Below are positions 50,740 to 62,741 of a stretch of DNA of 64,000 bases, piece after piece; within the stretch, counting starts at the first letter, position 1; every line of letters starts with the position of its first letter. The notes below the pieces were generated by a model. The model made no database searches, was not told the DNA's origin, and worked only from the letters and a program-made list of their open reading frames with translations. The DNA lies in NCBI GenBank assembly GCA_002914805.1, contig JXTB01000030.1:602065-666064 (forward strand), written 5' to 3'. This DNA comes from Parasponia andersonii. Lineage: Eukaryota; Streptophyta; Magnoliopsida; Rosales; Cannabaceae. Made by a program: the position numbers and the translations under genes.

Positions 50740-53500
50740 TTAATTTGGTGTATGTCAAATTTTATGTCATTATAGTTAGTATCAAGTCGATAGATAGCTT
50801 TATTTAAAAAGATCTACAATATTATCTAACAAATAGACAGCTTGTTTGGAAAGTTAGATAAAAGTGTATTGGATAGATAGTTTGTTTGGAAAACTCGACA
50901 ACAATGTCTCATAGATAGATAATGTGTATGAAAAGTTAAACAATTGTGTCTACCAGATAGACAACTTGTTTGAAAAATTAGATAAAAGTATCTATCAAAT
51001 AGACAATATGTATGAAGAACTAGACAACTCGTGTCTAATAGCTAGACTCCTTGTTTGGAAATAACAAAATTGTTACTAAGTTTCTAGTTGTAATCCCCAG
51101 CCCAAAAAAAAAAAAAGTTTTCAATTATAATGGTGACATATTCTTATTATAATCGTGATGATAATTCAAAACCCACTCAAATTTGTAATTTAATACACTT
51201 ATTACTCATTACACATAGTTATTGAGTTTGTAATTTGGAAAAACAAAGTTAGAACTCAGTTTCCAATAATAATAGTAACATGTTTTCATTATAGTAGTGA
51301 TGATAATTCAAAACTCACTAATTTTATAATTTAATATAATATACTTATTATATATTACACCTGGTTATTGAGTTTGTAGTTATAAAGAATAAAGTTGCAA
51401 TTAGGTTTCTAATAGTAATAAACAAAGTAATGAGTAAGTTTACAAAACTCACTAATTTTGTAATTATATTTTATTTAATTTGATTTGTGTCAAATTTTAT
51501 TTCATTGTAATTAGTATGTAGTCGATAGATAACTTATCTAAAAAACTCAATAATATTATCTAACAGCTAAACAATGTGTCTGAAAAATAAGACAATGGTA
51601 TTTAACTGATAGACAACTTGTCTAGAATGTTAGACAAAAATGTTTATCATATAGACAACATATCTGGAGAGATAGACAACGCTTGTCTAATAGCCAAACT
51701 CCTTGTTTGGAAAACTCAAAATTATGACTAAGTTTTTAATAATAATGATAACATATTCTCATTATAGTAGTGATGATAATTCAAAACTTACTGATTTTAT
51801 AATTTAATATATTTATTACTTATTACACATAGTTATTAAGTTTTTAATTTCGAAGAACAAAATTGTTACTAAGTTTCCAATAGTAATAGTGACATATTTG
51901 CATTATAGTAGCAATGATAATATAAAACTCACTAATTTTATAATTTAATATAATGTACTTATTATGCATTACACAACAAAGTTGTGACTAAGTTCCAATA
52001 GTAATGATGATATATTTTCATTATATAGTGACTAAATTTCTATTAGTAATGAACAAAGTAGTGAGTAAGTTTACAAAAGTCATTAATTTTGTAATTATAT
52101 TGCATTTAATTTGGTTTATGCCAAATCTTATTTCGTTATAGTTAGTATCTAATCGATAAACAGCTCATCTAGAAAGCTAGACAATAGCATCTACAGGATT
52201 GACAACTTGTCCAAGAAGCTAGACAACTTAAATCTAATAGCTAGACTCCTTGTTTAGAAAAAAAGAAAATTGTGACTAAATTTCTAATAGTAATATTGAT
52301 ATATTTTCATTATAGTAGTGATAATTCAAAACTCATTAAGCTTGTACTTTAATGTACTTATTATTCATTATACTTAGTTATTGAGTTTATAATTAGAAAT
52401 AACAAAGTTGTATCTAAGTTTCCAATAATAATAATGATACATTTTCATTATAGTAGTGACTAAGTTTCCAATAATACTGAATAAAGTAGTGTTTAAGTTT
52501 ACAAGACTCACTAATTTTATAATTATATTGTATTTAATTTAGTTTATGTCAAACTTTAGCTCATTATACTTAGTGTCTAGTAAATACATAACTTGTTTAG
52601 AAAGCTAGACAACAGTATCTTCAAGATAGACAACTTATGTAGGAAGTTAAATAATAGTATTTATCAAATAAGTAACTTGTCCAAAAAACTAGACAATCAT
52701 GTCTACCAGATAAATAACGTATCTAAGAAGCTAGACAATAATGTCTACCAGATAGATAACTTATCTAGAATGGTAGATAACTCATATCTAATAGCTAAAC
52801 TAAGTTAGATATTGTGTCTAGCATGGTCGAGCAAAACATACAAGGATTGACCTTGGTAGATAATGTGTCTAGTCTAAGGTAGTATAAGAAAATCATAACA
52901 GTGCTAGATTGTCAATCTAATTTTTCAAAAATTTTGAAATAGTTTTCTTTGTTTTTATGACTTCCCACCAAAACTATTTAGCAGCCAATATGCATAATTT
53001 GACCTTACCATATGGTGCTAGACTAAGCTAGACACTTTGTTCAGTGTGGTCGAGCTAAATAGACAGGGAATAACAATACTAGACAGTATGTCTAGAAAAG
53101 TCTTAGAAAATCTTAACCGTACTAGACACCTTATGAATCTAATTTTTTAAAAATTTTGAAATAGTTTCATTTGTTTTTATAACTTCTCTCTAAAACTACT
53201 TAACAACTAATATGCATATACTAATCATATTAAGACATTATTCAAAAAAGAAAAATTACTCAATTAAATATAAACTTCATATAATGCTACACTAAGCTAG
53301 ACATGATGTCTAACGTAGTCAATCTAAGCAAAAAATACTCAGTCATATTACACAGTATATTTATCATAGACAATGATAGATAATGTGTCTAGTATAGTTG
53401 AGATAATATCTAACAACTGAACGACTATAATTGGCCTATAGATCGACAGTTATGTCTAGTATTATCAATGTAGTGTCGAGAGCCTAGATGTACCATTGTT
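50740..53500. repeat. TAGACA-rich minisatellite with higher-order repeats
   Basis: Short units such as tagacaacttgtctagaaag recur hundreds of times with drift. The clearest stretch (52593-52808) has a 42 bp period, visible as a 14-residue repeat (LSKKLDNNVYQIDN). Larger blocks recur as well: gtcaaattttat...cattatagttagtat at about 50751, 51483, 52112 and 52539, and aagtttccaatagtaat...ttttcattatagtagtgatgataattcaaaactcact in between. So there is a superstructure of roughly 430-730 bp. Confidence 0.85.
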
Positions 53501-53531
53501 AAGACAAGATTCGATAATACTGTCAAGCACA

Positions 53532-53942
53532 CTCAATAATATACAATTTGTCGAATTCTAGACAAGCTATCTAGAAAACTAGATATCCTTGTCTATCCCG
53601 ATTTGGGTTTCTTCTCCGTAGTGGACCTCTCTATTTTACAACCCATTTTATAGTTTATAACTTTTCAAGCTCAAAAAATGACCAAAATTTTTTTATTTTT
53701 GACTATAGTTTCAAATCCTACTAGAAAATAGCTTGTACTCGATAATGTATAATTTGTCGAGCTTTAGATAAACTATCTAGAAAACTAGACACCCATGTTT
53801 ATCCCGATTTGGGTTTCTTCTTCGTAACGGATCTCATCGTTTTACAATCCATTTTCCAGTTTATAGCTTTTCAAGCTCAAAAAATGATCAAAAACTTTCT
53901 ATTTTTCACTATAGTTTGAAGTTTCATTAGAAAATAACTTTT
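53532..53942. repeat. Tandem duplication, two units of about 205 bp
   Basis: ctcaataatatacaatttgt...cccgatttgggtttcttct...agctcaaaaaatga at 53532-53737 is repeated at 53738-53942 with moderate divergence. It extends the TAGACA repeat field. Confidence 0.85.
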
Positions 53943-54289
53943 AATCTACAAAAAATAATCATGAGTGTTGATGAGGTGGGATTGATGGGCTGCGACTAGT
54001 ATACTTTTGACAGGTTCTAGGGAGCGTGGGGTGGGAATAACCAGTTCCATTAAGAGCATGGGTAGGTGGAGATGAGAGTTGGAATAAGAGAAGGAAGACA
54101 TATCACAATGAAGAAGAAATAGTTGTATTTTTTTTTCTTTTCTTTTTCTTTTTATTTTAATTTTAAATAGGGTCATATATGTCATTGTACAATATCTTTA
54201 TTTAAAACGGGTGGTTTTAGCTAAAAAATATGAAAAGGGGTAAAGTGCCCAAAATCAACTATCAAAAAAGGGCATTTGACCCAATTTCT

Positions 54290-54891
54290 CTTTTGTAAAC
54301 TATGATAATTATTTAGGATACTGATTATCAGCAACTAGAAGACAAATGACCGGTTACTGATTACACCAATAACCAATCTAGTACTAGTTACCAATCATTT
54401 CTAAAATAGCGGCTATTAGAAACCAATTTTGTTACTATTTGCCAAAATTTGGTTATTGGTTTCTAGTTTTTATACAAGACCAAATTGGTTACCGGCTACC
54501 TATTCCAAAGTTGTTACTGATTACTCTCTAGTTATAGGTTATTGATTACCAATCTTGTTGCCACTAACTAATTTGGTTAATGCTTACTAGTTATCCATCT
54601 AGTTAATGTTTACCAATTAAATGAGTAACTTTACTATATCTAATTTGGTTACTGATAACTTATTTGGTTATAAGTGTATAAATTTGTGACTCATTATAAT
54701 TACAAGACTAGTAATTAGTTACTAGTATTCAAACTTGTAGCCAACTAGTAAGGTCACTAGTTATCATATTGGTAACCATGAACAAAAAAATCATGTTTAA
54801 TAATGAGTTGTAAAGATACTAATGACTAATTCTAAATCTAGTTAATAGTTTTCATACTAGTATCGACTTATAAGACTAATGACTAGCTAAT
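54290..54891. repeat. Degenerate ggttactagttacc repeat, left part
   Basis: Short runs of ggttactagttaccaatctag-type sequence in both orientations, without a strict period. The same repeat resumes at 60892, showing it was interrupted by the chromovirus. Confidence 0.8.
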
Positions 54892-55547
54892 TGTCACGAC
54901 TCTAGCCTCAAACTAGACAATCGTGCGGTACTTAGCATAGTCTGTCGCACTAAGTCAGCGTACCAATACTCAAGAAAGGGACTTAGAGTAAGATTTTGAG
55001 ACAAAGTAGTAAGGATGAGAGAGTTTATGTGAATAAAAGCTTTGTATTTCTCTTAGAATGCTTACAACTCTCACAAATTGAACTTGTGTATAAATGAACC
55101 TAATGAGTCCTTTATTTAGGCAAGGCCTAAACCAACTAAGAGTTAGGATCGTGCCAAGTGTCATGATCTTACAAAAGGTCTAGATTATTCTCAACTAAAG
55201 TTATAATATCTACAAAGATATTTATATAGAGAATTCTAGAACAAAATATGGTCTAAATCCTTCTAAGAGGTTCACTCACCATCTTGGCTCTTCAAAGTCA
55301 TTCTAGGAGTTTTTAGGACCGTCCAACCCATCTAGTACCATCCGGCCTTGTCTAGAGCCTTTTAGGACTTAGTAACACCAACTAGAGTCTTCTAGCATGG
55401 CCAAGACCTCTCTTGATCACTCTAGAAGTGTCCACCACGTTTTAGGGTCTTCTTCAATCTTTTTGGGTGAGCAGTATATATAGAGGACCTTAGAGCCATG
55501 AGCAACAATATTTGGATTTTTGGGAGCCAAATAAGCGGGGTATAATA
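54892..55547 (-). repeat. 3' LTR of the chromovirus
   Basis: Aligns without length change to 60232-60887. Differences I read are mostly transitions; for example its outer end is TATTATA where the other copy has TGTTACG. Confidence 0.93.
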
Positions 55548-55560
55548 CCCTCCCCCACCA
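55548..55560 (-). other. Polypurine tract of the chromovirus
   Basis: Minus strand reads TGGTGGGGGAGGG immediately before the 3' LTR. Confidence 0.85.
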
Positions 55561-55569
55561 AAATTCGCG

Positions 55570-55745
55570 ACGTCCCCATCGCACCATCGACTTTGAACCG
55601 CTCGATATGGTTTTTGAATTGTCACAAGGCATCTTCATGCTCTCAGCTAGCCTCGGCCTCGGGAAAATTCTTCTATTTCACTAAGTATTCCCGATAATTA
55701 GAAACACCACGTCGACGGATCAAGTAATCAGCCAAAATACTCTCC
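55570..55745 (-). pseudogene. Chromodomain with three Trp-to-stop changes
   Basis: Follows integrase in the same frame: VESILADYLIRRRGVSNYRE, then YLVK, stop, KNFPEAEAS, stop, EHEDAL, stop, QFKNHIERF. The three stops (plus positions 55673-55675, 55643-55645, 55622-55624) fall exactly where chromodomains of this class have tryptophan, as TGG to TAG or TGA. In live elements the domain reads histone methyl marks to steer insertion. Confidence 0.85.
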
Positions 55746-57160
55746 ACCTCTTCATCAAAAGAGGTTACCACCACAGTAGGAGCCCTTTTGGATTCGTCCC
55801 TTGAAGGATTTCCCTCATCTCCATGGTAAGGTTTTAGCACGCTAACATAGAAAATATGGAAAATCTTTAACTTGGTAGAGAGTTGAAGCTTATAGGAGAC
55901 CTTACCTACACACTTGAGTACTGGAAATGGACCCTCGTATTTGCGCACCAACCCTTTATGCACATTCCTTAAGGTTTTGAATTGTTGGGATAACAACTTG
56001 ACAAGGACTAAATCCCCCTCTTGATACTCAACGTGCCTCTTCCTTTTGTTGGCCCACTTCTTCATTCTTTTAGAAGCTTTGTTCAAGTAGGCCCTTGCCA
56101 ACTGCACTTGTTCATGCCATGCCTTAGCAAAATTGAATGCTGCAGGACTCTTCCTACCGTAACTTGTTACTAAGGCATGTGGGGTTATAGGTTGTTGACC
56201 CATGACTATCTCGAAGGGACTCTTGCCCGTATACTCGCTCCTTTGAAGGTTAAAGGAGAATTGGGCTACATCAAGTAGTTTTGCCCAATCTTTTTGATTG
56301 GCACTCACAAAGTGCCTCAAATATAACTCCAGCAAGGCATTCACCCTTTCCGTCTGGCCATTGCTTTGGGGGTGAAAGCTAGTAGAAAAGTTCAAGTCTG
56401 AACCCATCAACTTGAATAATTCTATCCAAAACCTTCCAATGAATCGAGGATCACGATCAATTATGATACTTGATGGGACTCCCCAAAGCTTTACGACATA
56501 CTTCATAAAGAGCCGCACGGTCTCATAGGCGGGACAATCAGGTGAAGCAGGTATAAAGATGGCATATTTGCTTAAGTGATCAACCACTATTATAATACTG
56601 CCAAAGCCCTCTGACTTAGGCAGGCTAGTGATAAAATCCATAGAAACACTCTCTCACAACCTCTCAGTAATAGGGAGAGGTTTCAACAATCTACTCGGTG
56701 ATTATTGTTCTACCTTGTCTTATTGACACACAAGACAAGTTCGTATATAGGCCTTGACATCATCTCTCAGTTGAGGCCAATAGTAGATAGATTTGATAAG
56801 AGAAAGAGTGCGTTTCTAATCTGGGTGACCAGCCCACAAGGAATCGTGGCACTCTTTGATAAGCTCTTTTCTTAAGTTACCCTACTTAGGCACACAGAGT
56901 CGATTGCATTTGGCATAGAGAAGTCCGTTGCTCAGCAAAAAACGTCTCATCTTTCCTTTCATTACTAGGGGCAGCAGGCTCTTTGCAAGAACATCGTGTT
57001 CCAGTCCTTCCTTGATTTTCTCTATCAAGGTGCTATCGAGCCTGCTTAAAGCAGCCAGCTCCGCCTTTTTACTTAGGGTATCTACCACCACATTGGCCTT
57101 CCCAGGCTTGTATTCTAGCTTGTAATCAAATTCTGCAAGAAGTCTTGCCACCAAGCTTGC
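55676..57160 (-). pseudogene. Integrase of the chromovirus
   Basis: A 322-residue open frame ends at 55673 and starts at about 56641. It contains the catalytic core with IIIVVDHLSKYAIF, IIIDRDPRFIGRFW and HPQSNGQTERVNALLELYL (the D, D and E motifs), then the C-terminal GPFPVLKCVGKVSYKLQL module. The N-terminal zinc-binding part upstream (56882-57154) is separated by stops. Confidence 0.9.
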
Positions 57161-58497
57161 TTGGGACTCAACTTTAATTGAGTTTGAAAGTAGCTTGTGG
57201 CTACATTGTCAGTCATGATCGTGAAGTGAGTATCCAACAAGTAGTGTCGCCATACCCTTAGACAATGGATGACTGCAGTTTTCTCTTTTTCTTGCACCGT
57301 GTAGCATCTCTCGGTATTATTAAGCTTGCGGCTTTCATAAGCAATTGGACGCCCTTCTTACATTAGTACTCCGCTAATAGCAAAGTCAGAGGCATCTATA
57401 TGTAGTTCATATACCTTTGAGTGATCAGGTAAGTAAAGAACTAGTTCTTTGCTTACCGCCCTCTTTAAGTCTTCGAATGAAACTTGACACTCAAGTATCC
57501 ATTCCCAAGACTTGCTCTTCTTGAGCAGGTTAGTAAGTGGCATTGCTCTTGCTGAGTAGGACTTAATGAACTGTCTATAATAATTCACAAGTCCGAGAAA
57601 AGATCTTAACTCTGGCATCTTCGTAGGGAGTTCCCACTCTTGGATGGCTTGCACCTTGGCTTCATCCATAATAAGTTTCCCATCCTTTATCTTATGCCCT
57701 AGGAATATCACTTCCTCTTGGGCGAAAGAGCACTTCTCCTTCTTAATGAATAGTTGGTTTTCCCTCAAGACCTCGAACACCTTCCTCAAATATTCTAAGT
57801 GCTCTTCTATGGTCTTACTATAGATAACTATATCATCAAGATAGACTACTACGAACTGATCGAGGTAGGGATGGAATAACTTATTCATGAGGGTGCAAAA
57901 GGTAGCAGGTGCATTGGTAAGACCAAATGGCATGACTAAGAACTCATAAGTACCATACCTTATTACGCACGTGGTCTTGGGCTCATCCCCCTCTACTATA
58001 CGCACTTGGTATTACCCTGAGCATAGATCAAGCTTTAAGAAATATCTAGCATTCCCAAGTTGATCGAACAAGTCAGCAATAAGCGGGATGGAATACTTGT
58101 TCTTCACCGTTACCTTGTTAAGAGCCCGGTAATCAATGTACATCCTTAGTGAGCCATCTTTCTTTCTCTGGAACAACATCGGGGTACCGAAAAGAGCTTT
58201 GGAGGGCCTTATGAAACCCGCATCAAGCAACTCCTTTAGTTGTTTCTGGAGTTCCGCTAACTCCGGAGGGGCCATTCGATAGGGACTCATCACAGATGGC
58301 CTCGTGCCTAGCTCAAGCTCGATTTCATGATCCACCTCCCTCCTAAGTGAAAGTTTCTTGGGCAGGGCATCAGGCATCACTTCTTGGAGTTCATCCAAGA
58401 TAATTTGCACCTCTATGGGTAGGTTACCTTGAGGTTCTAACTCTTCATTATCGTGCTCCTTTAGGATGGCCAAGTAACTCTCCTCCTCTCTTCTCAA
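57115..58497 (-). pseudogene. Reverse transcriptase and RNase H of the chromovirus
   Basis: The frame 58497-58012 carries [20 protein letters not shown]; a stop at about 58010 is followed by 58005-57358 with [20 protein letters not shown] and the catalytic box VVYLDDIVIYS, then LRSFLGLVNYYRQFI and the start of RNase H. RNase H continues at 57297 (KEKTAVIHCLRVWRHYLLDT). One stop or frame change between each piece. Confidence 0.9.
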
Positions 58498-58533
58498 GCC
58501 CTTCTTGAATTGAAGTGCAGTGAGTACTTTGTT

Positions 58534-58866
58534 TCATGCCTTTGTGGACCGCTCCGTTAGTACCACACAAGCATTTTCACCATCCATGATGCACATAGAA
58601 TTGGCAAAAGGAACAGGAAATGTCTGCACTGTATCAAGGAATTCCAAATCAAGCACTACCGCGAAATCATCTATTGGCACCACTGATAAGTCGAGTTGGC
58701 CAACCCATGTACCTAGGCTAGCCTTAACACCATGAGCAACCCCGTGGATGGGGCGTGCTATTGAGTTCACTGCCTTGAGGGAGCCTCCTCCATTGGACAC
58801 CATCAAGCCTAACCGCCTAGCTTCCTTAATAGAGACGAAGTTGTGGGATGCACCCATGTCAACCAA
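58534..58866 (-). pseudogene. Protease of the chromovirus
   Basis: Starts VDMGASHNFVSIKEARRLGL: the catalytic Asp-Thr-Gly appears as D-M-G, consistent with ACG to ATG. A hydrophobic VVLDLEFLDTV segment near the end matches the retropepsin flap and C-terminal region. Confidence 0.85.
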
Positions 58867-59039
58867 AGCTTTAGTGGCTTTGCCATTAATTGTTACATCT
58901 ACAAAAAGTAGGCCCTTAGCTTATGACTTAGGGGCCGATTGCAAGGCATTAAGGTGTTGTAAGGAACTAAAACGTAAACCACTATTTTCTCTATCACCTC
59001 CTTCTTGGCATGGCTCGGAGACAATTAAGGCATTGAGAG

Positions 59040-60177
59040 CTATCTTCTTGGGACACTCGCGTGCCCAATGTGGCCTATTGTAAAGAAAGCACTTGACTCT
59101 TGGCTTAGAGAAGTCACTGTCTTCCTTCTCTTTGCCCTTGTCTTTGTGCCTGTAAGAGGTAATATCTTTGTTCTATTTTCCTCCTTTTATTTGCTCTCCC
59201 CCACTCTTTTCTCCACTACCCTTCTTGTCTTTGGCCTTAGAAGGGTCTTTGTTGGTAGAGTAATCAACAAGGCTCTCGGCTACTGCAATAGCATTGGCGA
59301 AGTCCCGGACACCACGAAGCTTGAGCTCTAACTTAGCCCAGTTCTAAAGACCATCCATGAACAAGAATAGGACATCTTTATCTGAAGTGTTAGGGACTTC
59401 ATGGAAGAATATGGTAAACTCTTTCACGTAGTCTTTAACACTGCCAGATTATTTGAGGTGGTGAAGACGGCCTCTCACCTCCTCTTCGACATTCTCGAGG
59501 AAGAATTGCCTTTTTAGCTCTCTTTTAAAGTCATTAAAGGTGGCTATAGAGCACACCCCTCGTTGCATTTCCCCATGTCTCTGCCTCCATCATAGCATAG
59601 TAGTATCGGTTAGATACAAAACAGCATTACCATCGTCCGTCACATCGGTGTTCTCAAAGTATTGTTCGAGTCCCCATAGGAAGTTCTCAACTTCCCTAGC
59701 ATTGCGAGCATTAAAGGTCTTTGGTTTAGGTACCTCAACCTTTCTTGCCTGAATGGTTGTTGTGGTGGTTATCCTTGTGGTCACCGCTCACTTGCACAAA
59801 GCAAGATCACCACCCATCTCATCTACTCTAAGTAAAATATTACTGAGTTCTCTTTGGAAGAGATCTCGTACCTTGGCAATCTCCGAATAAAGGGACTCAA
59901 TCTCGCGCCTTAATTCGGTCTCTAGCCCACCAAGCGCATCTTTGATACCGCTGTGGATTTCTGCATCCTCGGTCTCCAAACCATCGCAGCGATCATCTAA
60001 ATCATCTGCACGCTCTCCCAACATGTCTAAGTTGGACTCTAGTCGGGACACTCTAGCCTCCAAGCTAGTCACCACATCCTTCGACTTGCCGCATGTAGCA
60101 CCCTTATGCCCTTCATTACGCCCACGTTCAGAAGCACCAACTTCAACAGGATCAGTAGTTGCAGCCATGGTCTTCAT
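59040..60177 (-). pseudogene. gag of the chromovirus
   Basis: ATG at 60177 opens a 129-residue frame dominated by a predicted coiled coil (VTSLEARVSRLESNLDMLGE, RREIESLYSEIAKVRDLFQR). After a stop at 59788 the capsid domain follows (PKPKTFNARNAREVENFLWG). A zinc knuckle near 59104-59060 reads CFLYNRPHWAREC, where the second cysteine is tyrosine (TGC to TAC). Confidence 0.85.
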
Positions 60178-60216
60178 TTAAATAATGGAACCACTAAGAT
60201 ATAACAAGCAACCAGA

Positions 60217-60228
60217 GCTCTGATACCA
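60217..60228 (-). other. Primer-binding site of the chromovirus
   Basis: TGGTATCAGAGC on the minus strand, three bases from the 5' LTR; initiator tRNA-Met type. Confidence 0.9.
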
Positions 60229-60231
60229 TGC

Positions 60232-60887
60232 TGTCACGACCCTAGCCTCAAACTAGACAATTGTGTGGCACTTACCACAGTCCGTCGCACTAAGTTAGCC
60301 TACCAATACTCAAGAAAAGAACTTAGAGTAAGCTTTTGAGACAAAGTAGTAAGGATGAGAGAGTTTAGGTGAATGATAGCTTTGTATTTCTCTTAGAATA
60401 CTCACAACTCTCACAAATGAGACTTGTGTGTAAATGAACCTAAGGAGTTCTTTACATAGGCAAAGCTTAAACCAACCAAGGGTTAGGATCGTGCCAAGTG
60501 GTATGATCTTACAAAAGATCTAGATTATTCTCAACTAAAGTTATAATATCTACAAAGATATTTACATAGAGAATTCTAGAATAAAATATGGTCTAGATCC
60601 TTCTAAGAAGTTCACCCACCATCTTGGCTCTTCTAAGTCATTCTAGGAGTTTCTAGGACTGTCCAACTCATCTAGCACTATCTGGCCTTATCTAGAGCCT
60701 TCTAAGACTTAGCAGTACCAACTAGAGTCTTCTAACATGGTCAAGACCTCTCTTGATCACTCTAGAAGTGTCGACCATGTTCTAGGGTCTTCTTCAATAT
60801 TTTTGGATGAGCAATATATATAAAAGACTTTAGAGGTATGAGCAACAATATTTGGATTTTTGGGAGATAAATGAACAGGGCGTAACA
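60232..60887 (-). repeat. 5' LTR of the chromovirus
   Basis: Begins tgtcacgaccctagcc and ends gggcgtaaca on the plus strand (TG...CA). Partner of 54892-55547. Confidence 0.93.
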
Positions 60888-60891
60888 TAAT

Positions 60892-61380
60892 GCTAACTAA
60901 TAATTGTATTGGTTAATAGTTTCCAAACTAGTAACTACTTAAAAGATTGGTGATTGGTGGCTACTAATAACTAGTTTAGTTGCGAGTTGCCAATTTGATT
61001 ATCGATTACTAATCTCGTTACTTATATCTTTAACAAAAATAATTGTAAAAATAAAATGCTAAAAAAATACAATATTATTTTCAAAAATTGTTATTATTGT
61101 TTACTAGTTTATGGTTACCGCTACGAATTTGATTAGTGGTTTCTCCGATAACCACTAACTAATTTAGTTACTAATTATTGTTTATAATTGATTTCTATTT
61201 TCTTTGGCTACTGGTTATTTAGTTACTATGGTTACCATATTGGTTGGCTATTAGTTACAAGACTGGTTGGTTACTAATTTTAATTAATGGCTAGTTATAA
61301 AGATTAGTAATTAGTTATTAGTTACTGGAAATCAATTTTATAACCAACTAGTAATTTGGTTAATAACTAGCCAAAAATTA
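60892..61380. repeat. Degenerate ggttactagttacc repeat, right part
   Basis: Continuation of the repeat seen at 54290-54891: runs such as ttggttactaattttaatt and ctagttataaagattagt. A related field recurs near 63330-63600 (gtttccaataaccaaattgg). Confidence 0.75.
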
Positions 61381-62735
61381 AGTAATACCCATATCCAAAA
61401 ATTGACTAAAATTTAAAATTGGGAACTTTGTTTGAAAACTCTCATCTAGTCACCTACCAAGCCACGTTACTTTGCTAAAGCATCTTATTAAATAATTTTT
61501 TGGTCTAGACTAAATCACCAACAATTACATACTTAACAGTCATGGACTTCCAAGATTCTATATTTCTGTCAAACAAATCATCAAACACCTCAAACAATTT
61601 CTCTGTTTATACTAAATCACCAATACTTACATACTCAATAATCATGACCTTCCAAGAATTCATATTTCCCTCGAACAAATCACTAAACACCTTATGGGCA
61701 CATAATGGTCAAGTGAAGATCATATATCTCTTAACTTTTTTATGCATAAAAAAAAGGGTGGAACACTAGTTATAAACATTGCTAAATATTATATTCTTCA
61801 CAATTTACTAAATTCTTTTTTCCATTAGTTAAAACAAAATAAAAGAAGAAATATCAATCTCAATACCAAAAAAAATAAGAAGATGAACTGAACCAAACTG
61901 AATAAAAGCCAAGAACATAATAAGAAGCTAAACTAGGCAAAACCCATCAACTATAAAAGTAAGTAGATTCAGAATACTAATCTTTTTCACACAAACACAC
62001 ATAAAACGACTAGGAATCAAAATGAAAAATTAATTTAAAAAACAAAAGAAAATAGAGAGATACGTTGAAAATAAGATATCTATCCTGAAGATGAGAGCCA
62101 ATCTTCCTCTAAAATGGTTGGTCTAAGTAAAAACAAGGGTCACTAATATGATTCCAAGAGGTCTAAATAAGAAGATTCTGACCACATTCTCTTTTCTTTA
62201 GCAACTGTTAATGCTTTTAGGAATGACCCAGAATGCTCAGCAATTGGAAGCTCAATTAGTTGGAGCAAATCAATGGCAGTCAATAACCAAGTAAAGATGG
62301 GTTTGGGTTCATGTCGTCGATAAGCTTGGAGGACTACGAAGCTTTAATTAGTTTGTCTTCGGTGTCAGATTTAGGTGTGACTCCTCCAGTTTGAGTGAGA
62401 TAAAGCGAGAAGAAAAGAGGAAGAAAGTGGGCTAATATAGGTATTTTTCTAAAAAATACCATATAAAATTGAGAAAAAGTAAGGCACCGTATATTAAAAT
62501 ATCCTGTTTTATCTGATTTCCACTGTCATTTTGGTCTAAATTACTCCTAGTCTGGTCCAATTCTCCTTCTTTTATAGGTTTTGGACATTTATTCCTATTT
62601 TTCAAAAAATATTACTAAATTTATGATATTTCAAAAATAATAAACATCCGTATGACCTTTTTATGATATTTTTCTAAGTACTTTGGAAGATAAAAAATGC
62701 AGTGGCATTTTAATTAATAAGTCATCTTTTTTTTT
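61381..62735. other. AT-rich intergenic DNA
   Basis: Contains two loose copies of ggactt/gaccttccaagattc...aaatcaccaa at 61540-61690 (about 100 bp apart). No gene recognised. Confidence 0.5.
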
Positions 62736-62741
62736 TTTTTA

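Larger units (their letters stand above)
54892..60887 (-). mobile_element. Complete but decayed chromovirus (Ty3/gypsy), 5996 bp
   Basis: Both LTRs are exactly 656 bp (54892-55547 and 60232-60887). The element sits between identical taat tetramers (54888-54891 and 60888-60891). Minus-strand order: LTR, primer-binding site (60228-60217), gag with coiled coil, knuckle, protease, reverse transcriptase, RNase H, integrase, chromodomain, polypurine tract (55560-55548), LTR. The chromodomain defines it as a chromovirus. Stops throughout make it inactive. Confidence 0.93.

Noticed and set aside
52593-52808. 71-residue frame with 14-residue repeats as a repeat protein
   Set aside because: The peptide repeat mirrors the 42 bp minisatellite; the frame is open only for five units and has no flanking gene structure.
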